Shown here piece by piece: positions 6,900 to 15,966 of a stretch of DNA of 23,644 nucleotides. This DNA is from CAZSPL01 sp964608735 (GTDB taxonomy: Bacteria; JAJVIF01; JAPKYR01; CAZSPL01). The stretch is from assembly GCA_964608735.1 (NCBI GenBank), contig CAZSPL010000035.1, forward strand, positions 1 to 23,644. Direction: 5' to 3'. The translations under genes and the position numbers were made by a program. The notes beneath the pieces are model-generated. The model searched no databases. It was not told where the DNA came from and saw only the letters and a list, made by a program, of their open reading frames with translations. Numbering within the stretch: position 1 is the stretch's first letter; each line of letters starts with the position of its first letter.

Positions 6900-8993
6900 G
6901 TGGAACACCATCAACACAATGGGGAGCATTCGGAACACGAGCATCATCACGCGCCGGTGAAATCCCCACCGCACGATGAACATGCCCATAACATGAATCA
7001 CGAAGGGATGCACGGCGCTAAAGCGCATGCGGGCCACACCGGACATCACGCCCATATGGTGGAGGATTTCCGCCGCCGGTTCATCGTTTGTATCATCCTT
7101 ACAATTCCGGTGCTTCTTCTATCGCCGATGATACAGGAATGGCTCGGGCTGCAGCGGCTTGCATTCGGCGGGAGCGCCTACGTGCTTCTCCTGTTCTCGG
7201 CGGGGATCTATTTTTACGGCGGATTCCCTTTCATGAAAGGGTTTGTCGACGAATCGCGGAAGAAATTGCCGGGGATGATGACCCTTATCGCGGTGGCTAT
7301 CACGGTGGCGTTCGTGTACAGCACGGCGGTGGCGCTGGGACTCAGCGGCAAGCTTCTATTCTGGGAACTGGCCACACTGGTCGACATCATGCTTCTCGGC
7401 CACTGGATCGAAATGAAATCGGTCATGGGGGCTTCAAGGGCTCTCGAGGAGCTTGTTTCGCTGATGCCGAAGGACGCGCACCTGGTGCATGACGACGGAA
7501 CCACCGAGGATATCCCGGTGACATCGCTTACGGCGGGCCGGAAGTTTCTCGTCAAGCCCGGGGAGAAGTTTCCCGCGGATGGGCTTGTCGTGGACGGGCA
7601 TTCAAGCGTCGATGAATCACTCCTTACCGGCGAGTCGCGCCCGGTACACAAGATGACCGGGGACAAAGTCATCGGCGGTGCGTTGAACGGCGAGGGCGCA
7701 GTGACCGTCGAGGTCACGAAGGCGGGCGCCGACTCTTTCCTGTCGCAGGTTGTCGAACTTGTCCGGCAGGCGCAGGAATCGAAATCACGAAGCCAGGATA
7801 TCGCCAACCGCGCGGCGATGTGGCTTACGATAATCGCCATTACCGTCGGCGTTATCACGCTCATCGCGTGGCTGAGCATAAGGCATGACTTCGCGTACGC
7901 GATCGAGCGCATGGTCACCGTGATGGTCATCACATGTCCCCACGCGCTCGGGCTCGCCGTGCCGCTTGTCATCGCGGTATCGACCGCCATCGCCGCGAAA
8001 AACGGGCTGTTGATCCGCGACCGCGCCGCATTCGAAGGCGCGAGGAATGTCAACGCCGTGGTGTTCGACAAGACGGGTACGCTTACCGAGGGGAAGTTCG
8101 GCGTGAGGGGAATCGTCCCCTTCGGCGGCGTCGAAGAAAAGGAAATCCTGCGGCTCGCGGCATCGGTGGAGAATATGTCCGAGCATCCGATTGCCCGCGG
8201 CATCATCGCCGAAGCCGGGAAGCAGTCGATCAAGCCCGGCGTCGCGACCGATTTCGAAGTGATGAGGGGCATGGGGGTCAGGGGGATCGTTGATGGGCGG
8301 GAGATCTTGGCGGTAAGCCGCGCGTACATGGATGGGCACGGCATCAAATATGACGAAAGCCGTATCGCGGAGCATCTCGCGCAGGGGCAAACCATTGTTT
8401 TCATACTCGACTCGGGCGCGCCTATCGGCGTGATCGCCCTTGGGGACTCTATTCGTCCTGAATCGAAACCCGCTATCGATGCATTGCACGCGATGGGAAT
8501 AAAATGCATTATGCTCACCGGTGACAGCGATGCGGTGGCGAAAGCGGTTTCCGATACCATCGGCCTCGACGAGTACATGGCGGAAGTGCTTCCCGACGCG
8601 AAGGCGGCAAAGGTGCGGGACCTGATGAGCCGCGGGATGCGGGTCGCCATGACCGGTGACGGCGTGAATGATGCCCCGGCGCTGGCCGTCGCGGATGTCG
8701 GTATAGCTATAGGCGCGGGAACCGATGTCGCGGTGGAGACGGCGGATATCGTGCTCGTGCGAAGCAACCCGGGGGATGTTGTGGCAATATTCAAACTGGC
8801 GCGCGCGACATACGGCAAGATGATCCAGAACCTTTTCTGGGCGACGGGCTATAATGTTGTCGCGATACCGCTCGCGGCGGGGGTGCTCGCGGGTTATGGC
8901 ATCATGCTGGGCCCCGCGGCCGGGGCGGTATTGATGTCGATCAGCACCGTAATCGTGGCGGTCAACGCAAGGATCATCTCGATTGCGAAGTAA
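6900..8993 (+). CDS. copB: CopB-class P1B-type copper-translocating ATPase (697 aa)
   Basis: ATP-driven export of copper or silver ions across the inner membrane is the known role of this class. Motifs in order: a His-rich N-terminus with 18 His in the first 52 residues and no CxxC metal-binding domain; actuator LTGES (T243-S246); the transmembrane metal site CPH (346-348), which marks the CopB/P1B-3 class; phosphorylation site DKTGT (Asp390); SEHP (H429-P430) in the nucleotide domain; hinge GDGVND (586-591); and the last-helix metal ligands YN (651-652) and MSIST (679-683). Length and motif set are complete. The start is GTG, with GAGAGGAGG six bases upstream. It is divergent from the membrane cytochrome gene. 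Downstream it is followed within 60 bases by an insertion-sequence-like repeat and no terminator that I can see. Confidence 0.95.
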   Translation: MEHHQHNGEHSEHEHHHAPVKSPPHDEHAHNMNHEGMHGAKAHAGHTGHHAHMVEDFRRRFIVCIILTIPVLLLSPMIQEWLGLQRLAFGGSAYVLLLFSAGIYFYGGFPFMKGFVDESRKKLPGMMTLIAVAITVAFVYSTAVALGLSGKLLFWELATLVDIMLLGHWIEMKSVMGASRALEELVSLMPKDAHLVHDDGTTEDIPVTSLTAGRKFLVKPGEKFPADGLVVDGHSSVDESLLTGESRPVHKMTGDKVIGGALNGEGAVTVEVTKAGADSFLSQVVELVRQAQESKSRSQDIANRAAMWLTIIAITVGVITLIAWLSIRHDFAYAIERMVTVMVITCPHALGLAVPLVIAVSTAIAAKNGLLIRDRAAFEGARNVNAVVFDKTGTLTEGKFGVRGIVPFGGVEEKEILRLAASVENMSEHPIARGIIAEAGKQSIKPGVATDFEVMRGMGVRGIVDGREILAVSRAYMDGHGIKYDESRIAEHLAQGQTIVFILDSGAPIGVIALGDSIRPESKPAIDALHAMGIKCIMLTGDSDAVAKAVSDTIGLDEYMAEVLPDAKAAKVRDLMSRGMRVAMTGDGVNDAPALAVADVGIAIGAGTDVAVETADIVLVRSNPGDVVAIFKLARATYGKMIQNLFWATGYNVVAIPLAAGVLAGYGIMLGPAAGAVLMSISTVIVAVNARIISIAK

Positions 8994-9050
8994 GCTTTCA
9001 TGAATATTGAGAACCAGTTGTTATGTTCTTATTGAATTTAAATGTCAAAC

Positions 9051-9094
9051 CAAAGTAGAAATGTCCCCTTTTGGGCAAAGTAGAAATGTCCCCT
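9051..9094. mobile_element. Remnant of an insertion-sequence end (tandem 19-bp repeat)
   Basis: CAAAGTAGAAATGTCCCCT occurs perfectly at 9051-9069 and again at 9076-9094, a period of 25 bases with a six-base spacer TTTGGG. Reiterated short repeats of this type, reading GGGGACATTTCTACTTTG on the other strand, are reminiscent of the multi-repeat ends of IS21- or IS481-like elements. That assignment is from memory, not a search. No transposase is present in the window, so this would be a solo end or deletion scar. The right edge touches the broken coding sequence starting at ~9099. Confidence 0.6.
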
Positions 9095-9098
9095 CAGG

Positions 9099-10820
9099 GG
9101 GCAGGTTCACAGCCGGCATTATGACCTCAGCTGGGCGGGGCTTGAATCGCCGATCGATTTCCTCGTCTTCAACTATGCCGTCTATGCCAACTTCGACTGG
9201 GGGGTCGGTGATCCGCCCTTTGACACCGAGGACTTCCCGATCACAACGGCGAACAGCGCCGAGGCATTCTGCATGTCCTATTCGGTCACCGAGAACACGC
9301 TCAATTATTACGAGGGTGTCGGACAGGGCGAATTGAGCCTTCTCATAAGCGTGTGGGACTGGCAGGGACTGAACAGCACCATGGTGGAAGCCGAGTCCAT
9401 CGAGCCGGGTCTGCTTACACCGGCTTCGAACGACCACTTCGATCCCGGCTCCGACCCGTTCGAAGGGCAGGTCGCCCTCGATGATATTCCCGGGACCCCC
9501 ATCAGCACGACGGATATCGATATCCTCATCAAGGTGACCGACAATTCCGAGACCTATGGAAGCGCATGGTTCTTCGGGCTGCTGCCCGAGACGAATCCCT
9601 TCTACGACCTTCCGGTCGCGAGTTTCTGGATAATCTCGGTCCCCGTGAGCGGCGAACCGGCATGTGCGACCGTGGAACCGGTTGATATCGAGGCCCCGCC
9701 GTACAACGGCACATGGTTCGACGACCTCACCGAGGACACAGCCTGCGCGTGCGAGGTTTCCACGGGAACGACCGACCTTTACTGGACCCATTACCCGTCC
9801 GGCACCTATTGGAACTCGGGTAATACCGGGGGTGTGTATGACGATGACATGGATACATTCCTCATCGGGCCGCAGATAATGGTGCCATCCACGAACGCGA
9901 TAAGGTTCACGTACCATTTCGATTCGGATATCGCCACCGGCGACGCCGTCACCATCGGGTATAAGATCGATGAAAGCCCGGCGACAATGGTGCTTACACA
10001 GGGAGGAGCGGTCACGGATTACGACATGGTAATAGCCCTTGGCGGCTTGCCTGACGACTCCGTGGTAAGCTGGGTGATCGAGTTCGAGTCCGATGCCGCG
10101 GACAACGTCGGGACGGCCTGCACGCTCTGGGACGTAACCTCGGAGGCTTACGATCCCGGTCCTCTTCCCGATATCAACGATGGCGGCGCGCCCGATCCGG
10201 CGAATGAAATCTGTTCGACGGGCGCTTTGATTAGTTTCTACAACTACTATTCATCGAGCAACGACTATTACTACATCTACTATTACTGGATCGGCAGTAG
10301 TATGCCGGTCAACTGGACCTGGGCCGGAGCCGTGCCGCCTTACTTCACGATCGGCGACTCAGGATTCATGTTCCCCAGCCTTACGGTTACGACATACGGG
10401 CACAGGATATGTGAGCCCGACGCGATCGACCTGTTCTTCCCCTATGGAGATCACCAGGCGACATGCCAGTTTGCCTCAGCCACATATAACCACGCGGATC
10501 TGGCTGCTGACTGCGCGGGCGAAGTGCGGCACCAGGTTCTCGACGCGGGGACGAGCACAGAGCGCTGGGTTATCCAGTGGTGCGATGTGGGCCAGATTGG
10601 CGAAGCGGACACCACCAACTGGCGGGTTATCTTCAACGGTGTTAACAACGCCAATCCGAACGATATGCGCATCGAGATCGTCGACGCCGGGAGCAGGGTG
10701 AACGAGACTTCCGATGATTATACCGGCGCGTTCATGATTTACAACGGTGTTTATATCCCGGTACAGTGCGACTATACGGCTTGGACGGACAACATGGCCA
10801 TCGATATCGACCAGCCGTAG
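9099..10820 (+). pseudogene. 5'-truncated secreted beta-sandwich protein of the shared-module family
   Basis: An open frame of about 573 codons continues left of the first ATG (9273) with clearly real protein sequence (GQVHSRHYDLSWAG, FLVFNYAVYANFDWG), then ends at the repeat at 9094, in which an in-frame TAG lies at 9081. The intact relative at 13764-15791 has the matching block GQKNVRHY...IFNYAIDANW at residues 226-252. This copy has therefore lost about 226 N-terminal residues including the signal peptide. The rest holds the SVWDWQG block seen in the family, a segment like an extracellular jelly-roll domain (MDTFLIGPQIMVPS, IRFTYHFDSDIATGD), a Tyr-rich stretch (YNYYSSSNDYYYIYYY) and a C-terminal domain with paired cysteines. 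No ribosome site precedes 9273. Any translated product would lack export signals, so I call it a pseudogene, while noting the remaining frame is undamaged, which suggests a recent event. Confidence 0.75.
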
Positions 10821-10845
10821 CCGTCTGTTTTTCCATTAAAAAAAT

Positions 10846-10869
10846 GAGAGCCCGTTTCCTCGGGCTCTC
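10846..10869. terminator. Bidirectional intrinsic terminator
   Basis: GAGAGCCCG and CGGGCTCTC form a perfect nine-pair stem around the loop TTTCCT. An A-run (AAAAAAA, 10838-10844) precedes it and TTCATTTTTC follows, so it has a U-tract in both directions. It sits between the convergent genes ending at 10820 (+) and 10893 (-). Confidence 0.85.
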
Positions 10870-10892
10870 TTCATTTTTCTTTCGGTATTTGA

Positions 10893-12122
10893 TCAGTTAT
10901 CCAGGGCGCCGGCAATGACCCAATCCAATACCGTGGTTTCCTGCAGGGGAGTGAGGTATGGCGGGCCATCCTTGGGCATCCGGTCGCCGGAGCCGTCGAA
11001 CGGGAAGATCAGGTGTGTTCCCCTTATCTTGGCGCAGAGGTATGAGAACTGGGGTTCGCCCGGCGAGATGAGCTTGAACGACGGCGCCTGGACCGACGCG
11101 ACATTAACGGTGCTGGAATAGGTATGGCCGGATGTAAGATCGAGTCCGAGCGGCGGGGCGACCGTGCCGTGACAGCCTATACACTCAGCGTCAAATATCG
11201 GCTGGATATCGTTAGCGAGGCTTGTGACGACCTGTATTACGGTTACATCGAAGTAGTCATAGAGGAACTGGGTGCTGCTCGATGTCGATGCCTTGATCAT
11301 CAAGGTATAGGTCCCCGCCTGGGCCTTGGGAGTGTTCTGGAAATCGAGCTCCCATGTATTCCCGGTTCCATGCGTGAACGTAAGGTCATCGGCAAAGAAC
11401 ATGGCCGATGCGTCGAGAACCACTTCGTCGACGTCATCGCCGGCGGCGAACACATCGACGGAAATCCCGACAATATTATTTCCCTTGTTGTCGATCTCTC
11501 CGTCCACTATGGGGATTGAGATTTCATATGGTTCCTTCGCCCTGCCGGGATAGTTCGCGTCCACGGCGTAGTCGATGGCCATGACTTTGCCGAATGACGA
11601 GAGGTAGACGTCGTACTGCTCGGTGAACGATTCGCCGGCCCCGAATGCGCGGTTGAGCGCCGATTTCGCGAAGGCTTTGAACGGGTTGGGAGTCAAGCCG
11701 TCGCCGAAGAGCGTAGTATAATCGTCGGGATTGTCGAGATCCGCCCCGGGATCAGTGCTCAGCAGTATGCCCCTTACATCGTATCCCGTGAGAGGCGTGG
11801 GATTCTTCAGCGTGATGTTCACCGGTATGATTTTATCCTGGTAAGGCCCGATGGGCGTCATGGTTATGCAGTCATAGCAGTTCGGCGGGTTGAGGTAGGT
11901 TTTGACATTGGCATGCTTGGCGACGCTTCTCGCGGGCACCACCTCCACCGATGGGACCAAGGGGTCGATGTAGAGGTGGAAGTATCCAATCAGTTCGTGG
12001 TTATCGGATTCCACGAGTCTTTCCGGCGCAAATTGGGGAGCGACGGGCGCGGGCTGGGAGCAACTCGTCATGGCGAGGACGAAGGCAGTGAAAATCAAAA
12101 TACAGGTAAAACTCTTTAACAT
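10893..12122 (-). CDS. Lipoprotein with shared N-terminal module and cytochrome-c-like C-terminus (409 aa)
   Basis: A signal peptide ends at MTSC (Cys21, lipidation). Residues ~42-297 are the shared module, aligning closely with the protein at 1552-4434: VVPARSVAKH, LNPPNCYDC, TGYDVRGIL, NPDDY, NPFKAFAK, DANYPG, LYDYFDVTV. Residues ~300-409 resemble the small c-type domains common in planctomycete-like bacteria: IFDAECIGCHG has one CxxCH haem site (314-318), PGEPQFSYLCAKI follows, and GDRMPKDG offers Met382 as the likely second haem ligand; the end WVIAGALDN is typical. It is predicted to be a lipid-anchored mono-haem protein on the envelope, passing or sensing electrons. GGAGG lies ten bases before the ATG. 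It is the last gene of a three-gene minus-strand run, ending at the bidirectional terminator. The 136-bp gap upstream is AT-rich and may hold its own promoter. Confidence 0.85.
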   Translation of the reverse strand: MLKSFTCILIFTAFVLAMTSCSQPAPVAPQFAPERLVESDNHELIGYFHLYIDPLVPSVEVVPARSVAKHANVKTYLNPPNCYDCITMTPIGPYQDKIIPVNITLKNPTPLTGYDVRGILLSTDPGADLDNPDDYTTLFGDGLTPNPFKAFAKSALNRAFGAGESFTEQYDVYLSSFGKVMAIDYAVDANYPGRAKEPYEISIPIVDGEIDNKGNNIVGISVDVFAAGDDVDEVVLDASAMFFADDLTFTHGTGNTWELDFQNTPKAQAGTYTLMIKASTSSSTQFLYDYFDVTVIQVVTSLANDIQPIFDAECIGCHGTVAPPLGLDLTSGHTYSSTVNVASVQAPSFKLISPGEPQFSYLCAKIRGTHLIFPFDGSGDRMPKDGPPYLTPLQETTVLDWVIAGALDN

Positions 12123-12258
12123 CTTAATGCATCCTCCGTTACTGGTATCTATAGGTCTTCCGTTATCGAGTACTATATAAAAATATCACACATTTTGAAA
12201 AACACTAAATTTTTTACATTCAAATTTTCTTGAACGACGCGGCTTGGGGAGGGAATTC

Positions 12259-13602
12259 CTACGATGTAACGGCGGTTTCCCCGGCGGAGGGCTTAAAACC
12301 GAAGAGCATGGCATCGAGTGCCGGTATGGCGATATCGCCTCTCCCGGCCCCGGCGAAACCATAGAACCTGGTATACGGGCCGCATTCGGCGATGAGCCTG
12401 TCATCGCCGAGGAGGGTATCGAGCAGCCTCGCCTCGATTCGCCCGCGGGTGGAAATCATGTAGGAGAGCCATCGTCCCCCGGGGCTGAGGCTGACATTCC
12501 AGATATCTCCCTTCAGCGGCAGCTCCCGCTTATTCTCTCCCGATGAACTTGCGAGCACGAACTTGAGAGTGCCCTCAACGGGGCGCTCCGATTCAGGATC
12601 GTAGTCTATCTCGGCGTAAAGGATTTCTTTTCCCCTGCGGCTTATGCCCATCTGCTGCCTGACGCGATTATCATCCAGCCCCGTGATGGGGATTATCCCG
12701 CTGCTGTTGTAGAGCAACATATCGCCCCATTCCCGGCGCGAATCGCCATAGGCGGCCATTTTAAGCGCGACGGTGTCGGCCCGTTTCTGGGTCTGGAAGA
12801 CGATGCTCCCGCCGTCGCTGCTTACCATGTATGAGAAATTCCTGTTGCGGATATATTCGCGCAGGCCGATTTCCTCACATTCACCGGAGCGAAGATGCAA
12901 AGCCCAGAGCTTTGCCGGGCGGACCTCGTCGGCGATTTCATCGGTTTTGTAAGGAATCTCAGGCAGCGCGGCGAAAAGCAGGCCGGCTCCACGCGCGAGT
13001 TGGGGCTTGAATTCGCGGCGGTCTTCCCATCGTATCAGTTGCGACTGCACATCGTAGAGCTCGATTTCCTTCTCGCTTTCACCGGTGAGGATATTCAGCA
13101 GGTGGAGGGTGTATTTCAGCTTGTACCCCCTCTTTGTGAAGCCCCCGAGCGCTTTCGCCGAATCATTTTCGCGAATCCTGCTCCACTCCGAATCGATCTT
13201 GAGGGCCACGAGTACCCAGCCTTCCTCGATGAACCCGAGCGGCTGCCAGCTTCCTTCGATGCTGAACAGCTCCTTGCCGGTGGCGATGTCACGGCATCGG
13301 AGCTTCTCGTTCAGCGACAGGGCGTCATCGCCGCCGACAAACGCAGCCACTCCCGAGCCGGTGGAGATGAATATATCGCTCGACCACTGCGGGGCGAACT
13401 CAAGCTCCCGGGGCTCGCCGTCGTAAGGGAACAGGGTCAGCACGGGCGGCGCCGGGTCATCGCCGGGATTCAGTTTCACCGGCGGTTTGTCCCACAGGAT
13501 AACGACCGGCGGGGGGCCGAAACCGGCGTCCCGCTTCATACCGCAGGATGCGGGGAGTGTAAGAACGAGAATGAGCAGAATGAATTGTGCGCAAGTCTTC
13601 AT
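12259..13602 (-). CDS. Putative propeller lipoprotein (447 aa)
   Basis: The ATG at 13602 is chosen because a typical lipoprotein signal peptide starts there (MKTCAQFILLILVL ... ASC, Cys20); the frame remains open upstream to 13695 with no signal-like sequence. The body is built from repeated beta-strand units of the TolB/WD40 kind, such as SSDGGSIVFQTQ, SRRGKEILYAEID and SLSPGGRWLSYMIS, suggesting a beta-propeller filling most of the protein. No catalytic motif is visible. It lacks the shared N-terminal module of its neighbours. The ribosome site (GGGAAG) is weak. Two ATTATA boxes (TATAAT on this strand) at 13639-13644 and 13630-13635 lie 28-42 bases upstream and could serve as -10 elements, without a clear -35. 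The specific function is unknown; ligand binding or protein-protein scaffolding is likely. Confidence 0.75.
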   Translation of the reverse strand: MKTCAQFILLILVLTLPASCGMKRDAGFGPPPVVILWDKPPVKLNPGDDPAPPVLTLFPYDGEPRELEFAPQWSSDIFISTGSGVAAFVGGDDALSLNEKLRCRDIATGKELFSIEGSWQPLGFIEEGWVLVALKIDSEWSRIRENDSAKALGGFTKRGYKLKYTLHLLNILTGESEKEIELYDVQSQLIRWEDRREFKPQLARGAGLLFAALPEIPYKTDEIADEVRPAKLWALHLRSGECEEIGLREYIRNRNFSYMVSSDGGSIVFQTQKRADTVALKMAAYGDSRREWGDMLLYNSSGIIPITGLDDNRVRQQMGISRRGKEILYAEIDYDPESERPVEGTLKFVLASSSGENKRELPLKGDIWNVSLSPGGRWLSYMISTRGRIEARLLDTLLGDDRLIAECGPYTRFYGFAGAGRGDIAIPALDAMLFGFKPSAGETAVTS

Positions 13603-13687
13603 CAAGGCTTCCCGGTTCAGGTCGTCCTCATTATACTCATTATAGAGGTTCCCGCGGGATTTTGGGAGCGCACGGGCGAAGAATAAA

Positions 13688-13714
13688 CCGCGCAACCGGT
13701 TTTCGATTGCGCGG
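13688..13714 (-). terminator. Intrinsic terminator of the TolB-propeller lipoprotein gene
   Basis: CCGCGCAA and TTGCGCGG make a perfect eight-pair stem with an eleven-base loop. Read on the minus strand it is followed by TTTATTCTT. It lies 50 bases past the stop of the gene at 13764-15791 and before the start of the next minus-strand gene, so the two are probably separate transcripts. Confidence 0.65.
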
Positions 13715-13763
13715 CAATATCGAGATGCTGGTGTGAGATCAAATAGTTAACATCCGATCTTAA

Positions 13764-15791
13764 CTAATAAACCGGAACCACTCCCCAGTCCCCCATGTAG
13801 TCACCGAATGCGTTGGCGGTCACGTTATACCAGGTGCCGTCACTTATGGTATACACTGCGATTTCCGAGCCGTCGTATCCGCCATGGTCGAAGACGACTT
13901 TCGTGCCATCGGGGCTGAAACTCGGCGAGCGGATATACTGCTCGAACCCTATTTCCCATGTGGGCGGGTTCCATGCGGTGATGGGCGATATATAGATATG
14001 ACGCCCGCCGTTATTGTACATGGTGGCCCAGGCGATGTACTGCCCGTCGGGGCTGTATGTCGGGTCGTCGTTCCAAGTGCCGTTGTTGGTGTACTGGGTC
14101 AACGCGTCGGTGGCAAGGTCGTAGAAATAAAGATGATTGTCGTTGAAGCCCTGGAAGACGAGCGTGGTGTCGTCGGGGCTGTATTCCGGCGCCCATGGAT
14201 ACAGGCCCGTGGGCTGTAGCGGGGTTTTGTTCGAGCCGTCGGCATCCATTATATAGAGCTCGGCGTCGCCCGCGAAAATACTGTCCGCGAATGAGTAGAC
14301 GATCTTCTGGCTGTCGTGACGCCAGCTTCCGTAGACATACCAGTTCGACATCCCGTTATCGCTGAGGGAGATGTCTTCGAGCGTTTCAAGGTCGATGCGC
14401 CTCAGCTCGCTTCCCAGGGTCGACCAACTGTAGCGAAGGTATATGACATACTTGCCGTCCGGGGAGACCTCCGGTCCTTCGCACCAGGTCGATGTGTCCG
14501 TCTGCTCGGTCCACTGAACCGGCTCGGTCAGGCCTTCGGGATCGATGCTGAAAATATTGCGCCCGACACCGGCGTCGGCGCAGTAGAATATCATGTCCAT
14601 ATATTCGAACGGTTCGTCATTGCCGACTTCATAGCCGCCGCATGTATGGAATGCCGGTATGTTGCCGAGCTCCGGTACGGTCTGTGTGTCCTTTATGGTG
14701 ATGAAGAAATCCAGCGGCGCGCTCGTGACGAGGTCGTCGCCGCTAAGCTCGAAATGAAACGTGCCGGTGTTTCCGGTGGTTTCGACCGGGACGGTTTCTT
14801 CGAGATAGGGATATGTGTCGTCCAGGGATTCGAGGCCTACCGATGCGATTGTATCAGGCCCCTGCCAGTCGTATACGACGATGTCGAGCCCGAGTATCCC
14901 GCCCTTGGTGTCGCTATCGACATAGTACAGGCTGTTCTCGGTTTCCGCGGTGGTTACGAAATATGCCTCGGGCCTGTTCGCCATGGCCGAGAACGAATCG
15001 GGCGCTTCCCACGGCGGATTGCCCTGCGGGAACATCCAGTTCGCATCGATGGCGTAATTGAATATGAGGCCTTCATCGCCTATATGGATGGTGTAGTGGC
15101 GGACATTCTTCTGCCCCGCCGAGAACATGCCGCGGTTTTCAGGATCGAGGGAGTCGAGGCTTTCGTCGGGGTCGAGTCCGTCGGCGAAGTATTTATATCC
15201 GCATACCGTTGAATTGTAATTGCCGATTGAATCGGGCGCGCCGAGCAGGCCGTCGATGTAGCCGAATATCACCGACTCCGGGTTCGGCGGGAAGTTGACT
15301 GGATTCCACCATGGGGAGTAGCCGTCGGGGTTCATCAAATATGTATCTTCCGGATTGCCGGCCATCACGATGTCCGGGTCGCTGAAGCCGGATATGGTGC
15401 CGTTGGAAATGAGGATGCCGCACACATCGAAGCCGGTGAATTCGGTCAGGCCGAGGAACGGGTGCCTGAGCCCGATGTCGGCTTCGATTATGTTGCCGTT
15501 GAATTGCAGTGTTTCGAGCGTGAGAAGGACGAGCGGCGGAGGCTCCAGGAAGGCCTCCGCGTTCAGATGCAAGTTGCCCGCGCGAATCGGTACCGCATCG
15601 AGTGTCTGGGCATCGATGTCGGCGACGAACTGGTACAGCCCCCATGTGACATGCGAGCCGTACTCCGAAGCAGCTTCGGGCCTCGCGGAGTCGGCCGGAG
15701 CGACCGGGTCGACCGCGCTGTTCCCCCCTCCAGAACATCCATACGTGGAAAATAGCACAATGAGTGCCGCAAAGAGGATGATGCGTTTCAT
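13764..15791 (-). CDS. Lipoprotein with shared N-terminal module and TolB/PD40 beta-propeller (675 aa)
   Basis: The signal peptide ends at TYGC (Cys19); the -3 and -2 residues are unusual but the Ser/Gly-rich sequence after Cys is typical of lipoproteins. Residues ~45-380 are the second variant of the shared module: VPIRAGNLHLN, FLEPPPLVLLTLE, FTGFDVCGIL, MNPDGYSPWWNP, GQKNVRHY, FNYAIDANW, VVYDWQG. Residues ~395-675 form a TolB-like propeller with five clear PD40 motifs (SPDGKYVIYL, RHDSQKIVYS, SPDDTTLVFQG, SPDGQYIAWA, SPDGTKVVFD). GGGAGG lies eight bases before the ATG. A terminator follows at 13688-13714. The role is unknown, but PD40 propellers usually bind peptides or glycans. The segment 226-320 is the part that aligns with the truncated gene at 9099-10820. 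Confidence 0.85.
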   Translation of the reverse strand: MKRIILFAALIVLFSTYGCSGGGNSAVDPVAPADSARPEAASEYGSHVTWGLYQFVADIDAQTLDAVPIRAGNLHLNAEAFLEPPPLVLLTLETLQFNGNIIEADIGLRHPFLGLTEFTGFDVCGILISNGTISGFSDPDIVMAGNPEDTYLMNPDGYSPWWNPVNFPPNPESVIFGYIDGLLGAPDSIGNYNSTVCGYKYFADGLDPDESLDSLDPENRGMFSAGQKNVRHYTIHIGDEGLIFNYAIDANWMFPQGNPPWEAPDSFSAMANRPEAYFVTTAETENSLYYVDSDTKGGILGLDIVVYDWQGPDTIASVGLESLDDTYPYLEETVPVETTGNTGTFHFELSGDDLVTSAPLDFFITIKDTQTVPELGNIPAFHTCGGYEVGNDEPFEYMDMIFYCADAGVGRNIFSIDPEGLTEPVQWTEQTDTSTWCEGPEVSPDGKYVIYLRYSWSTLGSELRRIDLETLEDISLSDNGMSNWYVYGSWRHDSQKIVYSFADSIFAGDAELYIMDADGSNKTPLQPTGLYPWAPEYSPDDTTLVFQGFNDNHLYFYDLATDALTQYTNNGTWNDDPTYSPDGQYIAWATMYNNGGRHIYISPITAWNPPTWEIGFEQYIRSPSFSPDGTKVVFDHGGYDGSEIAVYTISDGTWYNVTANAFGDYMGDWGVVPVY

Positions 15792-15863
15792 TGGAACAAC
15801 CTCCCGAAAGAGTGAAATCTGATTCCATGAAATTAGATGTGATAAAAGCGCTGATTGTTACTC

Positions 15864-15892
15864 ATTTTTGCCGGATATTCGATTTCTGTAAA
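15864..15892 (-). promoter_or_regulatory. Possible promoter of the TolB-propeller lipoprotein gene
   Basis: On the minus strand TTTACA (15887-15892) is followed after 17 bases by AAAAAT (15864-15869). The -35 matches at five of six positions, the -10 at four. It lies in the AT-rich 175-bp gap between divergent genes at 15791 and 15967. Confidence 0.3.
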
Positions 15893-15966
15893 TGATAATT
15901 CCATCGATGATTCGCCCCGCCATGCGTTTGCATTGATTCACCCGGAGATATATCCTTGACGCGCAC

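Noticed and set aside
7214..8818. 534-codon minus-strand frame inside the copper ATPase gene
   Set aside because: It is a Ser/Thr/Pro-rich shadow of the ATPase coding strand, which carries every P-type ATPase motif.
9045..9917. 290-codon minus-strand frame across the insertion-sequence scar
   Set aside because: The plus strand here encodes sequence that aligns with a relative in the same window; the minus frame is antisense and its reading crosses the scar only by chance.
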